Shown here: piece after piece, positions 27,575-38,547 of the stretch
How positions within the stretch are numbered: the first letter of the stretch is position 1
Layout of the letters: every line of letters starts with the position of its first letter
Assembly (NCBI RefSeq): GCF_001039355.2
Contig: NW_019775468.1
Location: 221,620 to 285,619 of the forward strand
DNA length: 64,000 bases
From: Lingula anatina
Taxonomy: Eukaryota; Brachiopoda; Lingulata; Lingulida; Lingulidae
Direction: 5' to 3'
The notes under the pieces: model-generated
The model's input: the letters and a program-made list of their open reading frames with translations, nothing else
Database searches by the model: none
What the model was told of the DNA's origin: nothing
Made by a program: the position numbers and the translations under genes

Positions 27575-28615
27575 GAACTGGGCAGCTTCCCAATACTGAC
27601 CACTGCCCACACACTGGCCCTCAAATACTGGCACAGCCTCCAATATAAAAAGCACCATGACACCACCTCCTTAGTTACTCATGCACTTCATGAAAATGAA
27701 AATTTAAACAGACTTAAAACCTCAACCTGGTCAACCGGCATTAAAAATACACTGGCGCTCATTGGACGCCCTGACATTTGGGAGGACCCTTTTAAAATAT
27801 CCATGACCGCACTCTCTTCCATAATAAAACCGCTTATCCAAATCTCTTATAGTTCGGCCTTTAAATCTCACCTAGCATCCCTGAACACGGAGGGCAAAAA
27901 ATTACGTACCTACAGTACCTTCAAAAAAGATTTTAAAAGAGAAATATACACACAGTTAATCCACAAACCCAAATCTACATTCCTTTGCAAATTCAGGATA
28001 AGTGCCCACAATTTGGCAATTGAAAAGGGGAGACACATGAATCCTAAAATACCCATAGAGAAAAGGCTATGCACGGTGTGCAACATGGGGTCAGTTGAAG
28101 ATGAGTTCCATTTTATGATGATATGCCCCTCTTATGCTCCACTAAGAGCCATATTCCTTAACCAGGTTAAAGATATACTGGGCAGTGCAGCCCCTGAGTC
28201 CATCAGTGACCTTTTTATTACTGTACTGCAATGTAATGATTTTGATATTGCAAAATGCACAACTAATTTTCTTTATGATTGTTTTAAAGCTAGGGATATG
28301 AAAATTGCATCCATGCTGAATAAAACCTAGATTAACTGATGATGCAGTTTTCATATCCCCCTAAATAATAGTTAGTTTAATATAAGGTTTAGTGTAGCCT
28401 ATTCTAGTTGAATCAGTTTTTTTTTTTTTTTTTTTTTTTTTTAATTATCCCTATATTGATCTTTATTGAGTAGTACATGTACTTTCCCTGCTTTAGTCTA
28501 GACATTATATAATGTATATCAAACTGTATATGGTAATCACTCTGCGGATTACTTCTTGTATTTGTATTTGATCATGCCCGGATGTAGGGCGATAGTCAAT
28601 AAACTTCTGATTCTG
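27575..28615 (+). mobile_element. 3' end of a non-LTR retrotransposon (LINE), 5'-truncated
   Basis: A frame open from 27575 to the TAG at 28328-28330 encodes about 251 residues resembling the C-terminal end of LINE ORF2 proteins. It starts ELGSFPIL, a motif typical after the reverse transcriptase, and holds a C-x2-C-x9-H-x4-C knuckle (CTVC...H...C) followed by CPSYAPLR. The 3' tail includes a T-run at 28419 and ends with AATAAA (28598-28603) and CTTCTGATTCTG. A TGA at 27572 and frame disruption upstream, with no endonuclease or RT region, mark it as a dead 5'-truncated insertion in the TRIM 5' introns. The CR1/L2-like clade is a guess. Confidence 0.8.
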
Positions 28616-30392
28616 TTTTGCTAATAAGAGATGCAGAGGTCTATCTGCTGGTCATTTGTGGTTCAGAGGTTGTAAATGGGAGGATCTTGACCAGGGGACC
28701 ACACTACCTATATCATAGGATTTACACCAGGTGAACAAGAAAAAACTGACATTTGTGGTTTTTAAAACCGGGTGTAAATGTAGGCTGGGAATTCACTTTA
28801 CAGCATGTAAATAGTCATTTGTAAGGAACACTAACCACAGGAGCCTGGAGGGTTCTCTCTGAAGATCTGGGGAAAGTATTTTACTGGACCACAACTTGTG
28901 CTGTTTGCTCCTGTGACTGCAGACGTTGCAGAAGAGTAACGTCTCCTGGGCATTTGTGGTTAAAACAGTGCAGGGGAAGTACCTTGCTGTGCCTAAATGT
29001 TAAGTTGTAAGATGCACTAGCAACTGGAGCTTAGATTTTAACTTTTAGAAAAGGGTCGTGTCTGGATCAAGTCCCAGAAGTTTGTTAAGTTTGCATGTGA
29101 CCACTGCAGACTTCATGTGACACATAAATGATAATTAGTGTAAACATCACAAACCAAGGTCTTTATCTGCATTGGTAAGCTGACTGACAGGAAAAGAAAC
29201 AAGAACATTTCTTTCCAAGGTCTTTTTTTAATCTTCACTATCAGAAAATGGATATCTATGGAGGAAGGACAGGGCATCAGGGCCAGTATAGGAGGAAGAG
29301 ATGTGGTATAGTAGCCTGGGTGACTGAGGTATGTTATCACTATCAAAAAAGTTAAGATACTTCACTAAGTAAATATTTCTGTTGATAATTGTCCTATATG
29401 CATAAGGAAATCCTGCTATGTCTTAGAGACCTGTTATTGCCAAAGCTATTCACTTCACACAGAACTGAATATGAGACTGTGTAGAAGGTGGGTGTGATTT
29501 TAATGATGTTTTTTAAAAAATGCAGTTTTTATTCATTTAACAAAAAAATGATGACATTAAACGTTAAGTACTCCCATATCCAGTAAATCTTGATCTCTCT
29601 TTCAGCTTTACTGATAAAGTGCTCTGAAATCTACAGTAACAAATTAGTGAAGCCACTAATTTTTTTCAACAGTTACACTTTTTGAATTAAATGATAGAAA
29701 ACTTTTTTATGATAAGACAAGACAGATGATTATTGTAAGAAAATAATAGTTGTTATAACCACATTACTGTCTAAAATGTAGTGGTTGTGTTTCTTGGGTT
29801 GGTCATTACCCATGGGTAACTAATGGAGAATATTGTTGGTCTGGGTAAACAACATGATATTGTTTATGATCACTGGTGCTGATAGAGGTCTGCATACTTC
29901 ACAGGGCCAGCTAACCTGGTCAACCTCTGGTCAACAGAGAAAAAAAGGCTAATAACCCCACACTTTTCTTGTTTTTATCCCTCATTATAAAAAGCTAATA
30001 ACCTGTGCTCTAGCTCCTTGTTTTTGTCGGTTATTTAATGATAATAAAACCCAGCATTGGTTATGTTCACATGGTGCAATTCAATCCTGAGCTAAATTAA
30101 AGATGTATTAAAAATCCAGCATGTGTTCTGACACAGCAAAGAAATAATTGATTCACTGAAAAACTGTAGGCAAAGTCTAGAGCAACAGGTCATGCAATCA
30201 ATTTTCAGTTGTTACTGAATCTGAATGGACCAAAGCGCGGATTACACTGTTAGACTGAGACGTAAGAAAGCACGCAAGTGTGCTCGGAGATGTGATGCTC
30301 CAGGTTGTGGTTTGTGTGAACACAGCCTATTTTCCTGCTGGCTGAGCAGTTGAGTTTAAGCACAACAATGTGATAGATGTTAACAGTGAAAC
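28616..30392. other. non-coding TRIM 5' region, no gene seen
   Basis: AT-rich DNA between the LINE fragment and the candidate exon at 30393. No domain-bearing frame or RNA gene was recognised. Confidence 0.5.
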
Positions 30393-30428
30393 ATGGAAGA
30401 TGTAGCAACAGGTGCTAAGAAAGGAAAG
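30393..30428 (+). CDS. candidate alternative first coding exon of the TRIM2/3-like gene
   Basis: ATG with context aacATGG opens 12 codons (MEDVATGAKKGK) and ends in phase 0 at AAG|gtaaca. The frame is compatible with the shared TRIM exon. The exon is short, and phase 0 alone is a one-in-three coincidence, so support comes mainly from similarity in form to the other candidate exons. Confidence 0.35.
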
Positions 30429-32504
30429 GTAACAAATTACTTGACCTTGAAATTATACTTTTATAATTGTGCTATTGCTGCAATTATAGGAAAACCTGCA
30501 CTAAGGGAGTTCACACTTTTCCTTTCAGCATTTAATGTTGGTATTATATCATAATTATAATTGGTGTAGAGGTGCTGTGGGTAGTGTGATTGGTGGACAT
30601 GGTATTATTGGTTGATTATTATTTAATTGTTCACAGAGAGTTGGAAGGGGTTTTGAGTGGTTAAAGTTAAGAATTAAGTAGTCCAGCCATGATGATAGTT
30701 AAGATAGAGCAGTAACAGGGAGGAGACATCAGATATAGATGATAACTGTATTGCCATTTCTTTTTGTTCTTCCATGTTTTATTTGTGCTTATATTTGAAA
30801 GGTTTTACCAGTGAGACATAATCAATTATCACTACAGATTGCTATCTGCTTCTTTCTTAATTTCACTCTCCTTACAGTAGGGTTGGCGTGGAAAGAGCAT
30901 TGGTCTTGTGTGTGTTTTACTGCTTGACAAAAATAGTTTTAACAGCTTTCCCCACTGTTAAACGGTCTCTTCATGCCAGACTGACCTTTGTGGTGCAAGT
31001 ATTTTACACTCCACCCCTCTCAAGTGCGGGGTTTTACAACATAGCAGAATATATCTGATAAAACGGGAGGATGCTTTTGCTTCTTCTATTTAACCTGATA
31101 AAAAAATGTACCAATTATTGGAGCCTTCTCTCTGAAGCCATGCGTGTAATGCGTACATTGCGAGACTGTTTTGTTACTGTCCTAAAATTGGTGCAAACAC
31201 TTTTATTTATCAGATTGACGTTGAAAAAGTCATTGAAAACTCACTGCACAAATTGTACAGCTTAATAATTGGGTGAAAGTGTTACATTTACCAAATGTTC
31301 TTTCTCTAGGACAGCCTTTTCATTAAGAAACTCATGTTAAAAAAGGTGTGAAAAAAATCTTCATTTTGACGAAACTTCTTAGCAGGATTTAAAGGGAAAT
31401 ATAAAAAGTTGCATTAACGCTGGTAAATGACCCTGCACAAAAGATAAGCCCATTTTTATCCCACCCATTTACGCTCCTCCAAACAAACTGGCGTGTTTAG
31501 AATGAGAAAAAATGCACTTGATACATCAGCACCCTTGAACTTCTATTATAAGAACCTCTTTATTCCTTTCACACGCATCCCATGTAATAAACCACTTACA
31601 AAGATTCATTTTTACCACAAAGCACTGGAAAGAGGAACTGAAGTTATATGTGTGTGTTAGACTTTACTGGGTATATTATAAAACATAATTATATTGGTGG
31701 TGTGACTTGCAGTGATGTTCCTAAGTGATTAAGTTGCGTGTTAACTTTTAAGTTCCCATAGTATATATACAACGTATAGAGGCAGCACCAGGTTTAACAG
31801 TTAGCAGGTTTTGGGGAGGTAGGTTTATGTGTTGTTATACATGAGTAGATGTGTGTCCCAGGTAGTTTATGCATTTGAAGATCTATGCAATTTTTTATGA
31901 AATTTATTTTTTTAAACACCAAAAAAAAACACCAGAAAAACAAATGGAATCCATGGTTAAAATGTAAAGAGATCTGTTAATTTCTACTTAGCATCGTTGC
32001 ATGTGGGCAGGTGGGACAACATGGGAGGGGGGATCACAGTAAAACAATTAGACAGTGGGATCTAAATTCCTTTGGCTGATTGGAAATTTTATATTTTGCA
32101 CAAGGTAAGATCAAGTATCATTATATATATTGTGTCATAGCAGATATACTTAGCACATTTCTGAATATGCTGCTAGACCGTTGGCGGAATAGAGAGATTA
32201 CCAGCCTTCAGTGTGAAGAGCTTGAGCTGCAGGCAAACAAGACATTTTCAGACTACCAAGGCAGCGCCACTTCTTCGGCCTTCCCATTTCCATTAGCAGA
32301 TTATGCTGTTCTGTTAGGGCTTTTAGTGGTTATCCCACCCCAGGAAAGATAAACTAATAACAGCTCCAAACAGTCAGGGAATACAGCAACCATGTTGTTC
32401 ACTAGCAAGAGTGAGTTGGCTGATGTTCAGAAATTGAAAAAAAAAATTAGCTTACATTTTAAAGCAATGTAGAAAATTAAAGCACTCAGCTATCCACAAT
32501 TTTT

Positions 32505-32507
<3 letters not shown>

Positions 32508-32575
<68 letters not shown>
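32508..32575. repeat. (AT)n microsatellite
   Basis: About 34 uninterrupted AT units in the TRIM 5' region. Confidence 0.95.
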
Positions 32576-32577
<2 letters not shown>

Positions 32578-33719
32578 GAAACCCATAGTCTTAAAACTCA
32601 ATAGATGTATCACCCTCAACCATCTGCCGCAGGTAAATAAAATCATGTCCTTGACAATGTATATGCTCCACCCCCCTCAAGTCCCCCCCACCCCCAACTA
32701 AGCACAGCAGTGTCTCCCTCAGTGTCAGAGGTACTCCTGTCAATACTGGGTATATCAGACCCCATGTGAACAGACACAGCAGGTGCCCTGACTGGTATGT
32801 GAGGCATCCATGTTCCTGGCCCCAATTTATCCCTGTTAACCTTACTGATATGTATAAGCACCAGGACTGCAGCAGGAGGGGGGTGTAGTCAGTGCTGCCC
32901 CAGTAGTTTACAGATGATGCAATCCAGGCACTAAACCTCTCATCATTAAGTGGTTTTGGAAGATAAGCCTGATTAAGTGTTACTTCAGATTCCTCAGACC
33001 TGGGCTGTAATGTGGTCTGAACTACCTGACCGTCTGACCACAGGTGACATGAGGGAGGGTGTCTTGGTGCAGTCTGTGTAGGTGCCAGGGCAGGGGTGAG
33101 GACAGGGTTAGGGTGGGGTCAGGGTTTGGAAGGCAGGGGGCACTGTAGAGGCTTACCACTGGGGTCTATGCTGTTCAAATATTTGGGAATTATACACATC
33201 TATTCAGAATTGTTTTATTAAAGTTATTTGATATCTTTTTATGATGTAGATGATGGTTTATATTTTTTAGTGTATGTACATAACAAAAGTCAGTTATGTC
33301 AAATTATGATAATATGTACTCAGACGGATGTACATAACAGTTCTTATAAAGGATTTGTTATTGTTCTACCTGTAATTGAGATGGAATGTGGACATTTGAT
33401 ATCAGGGGTGACACTAAAATGTTTTCTTACTCAACAAACCAGATTTAGAGTTAGTATCATTGCGACAACTGATACAATTGATGACCGTGACACAATAAGA
33501 CAAAACTCATGCTTTCTTTATGTACAATGTTTCTTTTACTGCCAGACAAAAATATACACATTGCAGGTTTCCTAGACTTGACAAATAAGCAAATCATTAC
33601 AAGACGCACAATTATCACAAGTACCTGTTTACCTCAGGTATTAAACTGTACTGGAGTAGATATTTAGTAGGCTTATATAATATAAAAGAAGTTTAAAATG
33701 CTCTATATCCCTCTCTCTC

Positions 33720-33778
<59 letters not shown>

Positions 33779-33780
33779 AT

Positions 33781-33814
<34 letters not shown>

Positions 33815-33830
33815 ATGCACACACACACAC
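33720..33830. repeat. compound (CA)n microsatellite
   Basis: Three CA tracts separated by two CGTATG interruptions, which create meaningless His/Thr and Cys/Val open frames on the two strands. Confidence 0.95.
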
Positions 33831-34547
33831 TTAATTCCTATCAGTGTCAGGTTATGTGCTACGTGCTACTCCCCCCCCCCACCCCCCACCCCCAAGGGGG
33901 ATATCAGTAGCAAAGTTCAATGGAGGTTGACCACATGTAAGTATAACAGTGCCACTACACTATGATCTACAAATAAAGATAAACATCTCAGTCTGTAGAC
34001 AAAGTGTTGTGACCACATATTATTCCAGTGATATCCAGTACTACAAAGGCTGACAGGTAGCACAGTAAGTTCAGTGAAAACTCTGACCACAAGGTTTTGT
34101 TATGAAGTGTCACATCGTGGAGGATAACAACAGAGTATTTGTTGAAGTTTTTGTACTACACAAACTCATCCAAACCACTATTGCGTACACCTCAGTTCAG
34201 CTGGTGCTATGGTCTCTAGCTATGACCACTGTCCTTAACAGCCCGCTGACCACTGGGCAGTGACCATTGGGCAGTTTGTTTGTTGAAAACAACCAGATGA
34301 ACATGTTTTGATAGCAGTACTGTACCAATAAGCATCCTGAATTATAGGGTGTGTATATTATATATCCACAGATATGAAAGCACCTGTTGGTTGGCTGGGA
34401 CTGAATAAGTAGCAGTCACTCAAGAGAAAATGATAAAATACTAGGTAGAAGTGGGACAGGTGCTCTATGTACTGGAGGAGGAGGGAAAGTCAGAGTTGAT
34501 GTAGTACATATATTGTTAGGGGAGGGGAACTAGTGACAGGCCTGCAG

Positions 34548-34555
34548 TATATAAG
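34548..34555 (+). promoter_or_regulatory. TATA box before the 34936 first exon
   Basis: TATATAAG is followed 20-30 bp downstream by a GGCTGGCGTTGCAGTAGG stretch suitable for initiation. It is positioned to drive the transcript carrying the ATG at 34936. Confidence 0.4.
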
Positions 34556-34935
34556 GCTGGCGTTGCAGTAGGAAGGGAGACTTTTGTGGATAACACTAGA
34601 GAGCTTCACTGGGCACCCAGTGACAGAAGTTTATCATTTTAACAGTGTTCTGTAGTAGTTTTTTATATATATTATTATCAAAGCTTTTTCACAGTGCATT
34701 AGGACAGAGAACTTTAAGTGAAGAGTGGGATGTGCTTGTCTCAGTTTTTACCCACTTTAATCCAAGCGTAGGTGACATCAAGGGCAAATCTGTATATGAT
34801 ATCTGAATAACAAGACTAACGCAGCAGTTTTTAAGTGGAAAATATCCTCAATAACATATGATCAGGACACTTGAAAGAAGAAAAGTACATTTAGTGACAG
34901 ACATAAAGGAGATTTCTCTGATATCAGGTGTGAGA

Positions 34936-34986
34936 ATGGATTATAACAGGTGGCCAGACAAGAACCAGTTTTTGGAAGAGCTGCAG
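34936..34986 (+). CDS. candidate alternative first coding exon of the TRIM2/3-like gene
   Basis: ATG opens 17 codons (MDYNRWPDKNQFLEELQ) and ends in phase 0 at CAG|gtaaca. A TATA box lies about 390 bp upstream (34548), which would give a 5'UTR of about 360 nt. The exon sits 3.5 kb before the common TRIM exon and is compatible in frame. The acidic/Leu tail and the M-x-Y-x-x-W start resemble the exon at 5503. This is the best-supported alternative start because promoter, ATG, open frame and donor occur together. Confidence 0.5.
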
Positions 34987-35391
34987 GTAACAGAATAAGA
35001 ATTTCTTCAACTTGTTTCAGTTTTTATGTGCAGGTGTTTTAGCAAGTTTGATGATATGGAAGGTATGAGCAACCAACCTGTGTATTTACCTATATGTATC
35101 ATTTTGCTACGTTTTTGTTATAATATTTTTTTAAAAATTGTAAATGCTTTATTGGTAGCATGATTAACAATAGATTGTCCCTCTAGATTTGTGACATTTT
35201 AAATCAAATTATCTTTGAGTTTCATTTCATTTTTTTCATTGTTTTTTTTTTCTGACACTGAATACATTAGCAATTGAATAAGGAACATTATGTGTATTAA
35301 TGTTTATGCAAGTTGGCATCATTCTCAAACTTGTGTGTTTTTTTCTTCTGGTATAATGTCTTTTTAAATGGGAAAACTTCACTTGAAGTCT

Positions 35392-35458
35392 TTTTAATAG
35401 AGGCTTGTTAGAGCAAAGTTTTGCTTTTAATAGAGGTTTGTGAGAGCAAAGTCTTGTT
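35392..35458 (+). repeat. 33 bp tandem duplication
   Basis: The unit starting TTTTAATAGAGG followed by a GAGCAAAGT stretch occurs twice with a period of 33 bp and a few mismatches. Confidence 0.6.
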
Positions 35459-36629
35459 TTGCACATAAAACTTAATGTCTACATTAATTTGATTACACAA
35501 AGCAACATTGAGCTTTGAAGTTGTTCTCAAAGGTAACAGAACTTGTGTCTAACGTGTGAAAACAGCTGCACTTGGAGGAAGTGATTTGTCAAAATAGGCG
35601 TAGCCTTGCTAGAAAAACATGAAATTAGACTTTTTAACATTCAAGCAACATTTATTACCACAGCAGTTTTTTGAAAGTTTTGTGAAGTTGGCAGTTCAGC
35701 AGTAACAAACTCTTTGAAGATATTAAACCCAAACAAGTGCCATTTGACTTAAGACACATCAGTAAGAAAGTGTGTGGTAAGGCTGATATATTCATACACA
35801 CAGAAATACCCCCAGGTTGTTTTCTTTCACTTTAATTTTGTATGAATAAAAAGGTGAAAAATGCGTCAGGACAGGCCTTCAATTAAATTAAGTTCAACAA
35901 TGGTCAAATGACACCTTCATTTCTGTTTTTATCATAGAGGTGGAATAAATGATGAGATTTTCAAATAGAATTATTGAAGTACCTTGACTAGTGGTGATCG
36001 CCTGTGGCTATGCAATGCAATACAAGAGGCCAAGCATTTAAAAACACTCTTTGTATATGTTATCATAAAGATAGCATAAAGTTAAACCCGACACTTGTTG
36101 TTAAGGTTCTTAAGTTAAATCATGCTGGATTAAGCGGCTGAAATCTGATGGTGGTGTTGTCCTGACGTGGCCACACAGTCTGTTCACTTTGCCCGTCACA
36201 ATCACTCGGCTGTCACCAATATTTTGTCAAAAGTCATTCAGCGTTTTACGGTCATTGAATGTCACAGTCACTGAACCGTCACTCTTACTAAATGCCAGAG
36301 TTTAGTGAGTTGACTTATGGATTGAAAAGGTTTAAAGGATTTATCCTAACCTCTTAAGGTGAGTCACACTTTTTTTCATCAGATAAAGAGAAAAAGATCT
36401 TACGCAGGTCTTATTTTTCTCAATAAGCTTCTTTAGTCTGCCAGGATCATGAAAGCCTGCTGAAATGTCAGAATCATATAATGGACTTTAAAATTTAAGG
36501 TTTATCAATACCTCTGTCTGAGTGGCCAGAGTTATTATTTCTTTGTTAATATGAATGTATGTTTTCAAATATTTTTCAAAGACTTAGTGTAGGTATGATT
36601 TTTGAAGTGTCTCTTATTGTATATTACAA

Positions 36630-36680
36630 ATGAGCAAGTTGACTTTAGAAACACCTAGAGATTTAATCTGGTCTCTTAAG
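36630..36680 (+). CDS. weak candidate first coding exon of the TRIM2/3-like gene
   Basis: ATG opens 17 codons (MSKLTLETPRDLIWSLK) ending in phase 0 at AAG|gtgaag. A related sequence at about 36312-36360 ends in the better donor AAG|gtgagt but is interrupted by a stop, so both may be copies of a small repeat. Weaker than the other candidates. Confidence 0.2.
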
Positions 36681-38547
36681 GTGAAGATCCCTATCGTCAC
36701 TGGAATGAAAAGAAGTAGTGCAACGACCAGGTGTGTTGACTTCTTGGTAGGAAATAACCAGATCCCATTTTCTCAAGATACAAGATTTTTTCTTCTAATA
36801 AACTTAACTTATGGTATGAAGAGAGACAGAACACAGCATGTAAAGTGGATCCTGTATTTCATTGTATTACAGTCACTGAATTACCTGTAGCTTATGAATT
36901 TAACAATATTTGTCACAACCTCTTACTCCAGTGATGGGGTATTATTAGCAACTGCAGTGAGGATAAAACCAGAAACTTTGCTCTGGGGATTAAATACTTC
37001 CTAAGATTATAAAGATTGATCAATTTTCAGTTCAGTCTCACAGAGTGGGGAGTGTTGTATAAAAGAGCAAGCAGCTGTGATTTTGTTCTCCAACAGACTA
37101 CATTGCCATTAGTCAAGTAATAAGTCTGCATGAGAAATACATTGTTACCTTGACAAATCTGAGACACAAAATTGTCAGCGCTTTCAATAGAGGACATGTA
37201 CAGGTCAACGGCATGCTGAGACGCAGGGTTTATGTAGTTGAATGCTTGAGTTTAGGCTTAAGTCAAGAGGCTTGACCCCATGACACCAGACTTTGTCAAC
37301 TAAAGTTACTGCTCTATTGCCTGTAGCCTGACTGGAGTTAGATATAAGGACAAAATTGCTGAATCAAAAGATTATTCTGTGTACAATGGGTCAGAAAGGT
37401 GCTTCTCAGAGCAGGAGGTGACATCTTACTGAAGGCCTTGAAATGGCTGGTTATATTTTTGTATTGTGCAATAAGAGAAGGAAGGACTTGTGAACTGCAG
37501 TATTGAGCCAGTGTATTGCCACTGGAGTGTGATTTGCACTGTTCAAAGGTAACTCAATCAGTGTTTCAAGTAATTTATAGAAAAAAAGTAAGAAGATTTT
37601 TCTGTATGTGTGTTTCAATATAATTGGTTCTAGCACCTTCTGATAGATTTAACTAAGTTCATTAACAGCACACATCAGACTGAATTAGTTCTTTTCTCAG
37701 AGTGAATATTACTTCAGATAGGCTTAACATGATTATGTAGATCTATCCAGTTGAGCAGACTTTATTTCATCATAAAAAAAAACTTGTATGTTGTTGGTCA
37801 CAGAATTCAACCAGCAGTAGTGAAACTACATAATGTTAAGTTGCTTTCTAAGTTTATCTGTACATTTTCTGTGAAGTAAAAAGGCTGAGGTTGATAAAAC
37901 TTGTAAACCACATTTCATTGTTTAGACTACATGTTGTGAACTGTGATATGAGAGAAGAGATCTTCAGCTGTCCACAAGATGCATTGTGATTGTGATAGAT
38001 GTACCTAACATCCTGATTGTGTTTGGATGTGCTCTTTAAGATTGCTGTGGATGCTTAACCATATAAAAGCATGTAAGGGAATGACAAAAGCATATATTGC
38101 AACATTTATTTTTTTAACTGAACAGTTCAATAGGATATAAGTATAATGAATCCATTATGAGAACCAATCATCTTTATTTCAGATGTTAACATGTTATCCA
38201 GACAGATGTTACTTCCCACAGTTTATCTTTACAGGTCATGTAGTATAGGAAAACCAGTCATTTCCACGAGCTCAGTATTGTTATCTTAATACTTGGTTGT
38301 ATTCACAGGGTTGTCTTAGAAGAAGAATAGACTTATTGACATTATCAGGTTCCAGATTACACAGAGTTAAACCCTGCTCCTGGTCCAAATCTACTGCTCA
38401 GTCGACTGGTCATAAGTTGGTGCCAGTCAGTTCGGTTTCAGTCACAATTTATCCCAATGTAAACAGGTGACATCAATACCTGTACCACCATAGCAACCTT
38501 ACCCAATAACAAAGACTTAATTTTGTGTTTTATCTTTCCAGGTCGTC

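Larger units (their letters stand above)
30429..34547. other. non-coding TRIM 5' region, no gene seen
   Basis: Contains AT and CA microsatellites and a C-rich tract near 33870. The 90-codon frame at 32080 has no recognisable domain or splice context and is not called. Confidence 0.5.
34987..38541 (+). other. last 5' intron of the TRIM2/3-like gene
   Basis: Runs from the CAG|gtaaca donor of the 34936 exon to the acceptor tatctttccag ending at 38541. AT-rich, with one 33 bp tandem duplication and the weak exon candidate at 36630. Confidence 0.45.

Noticed and set aside
32080-32352. 90-codon frame in the TRIM 5' region
   Set aside because: No recognisable family, no convincing splice sites, and it falls in AT-rich DNA where such frames arise by chance.
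33641-33910. Cys/Val and His/Thr repeat frames
   Set aside because: Translations of a CA/GT microsatellite on the two strands.
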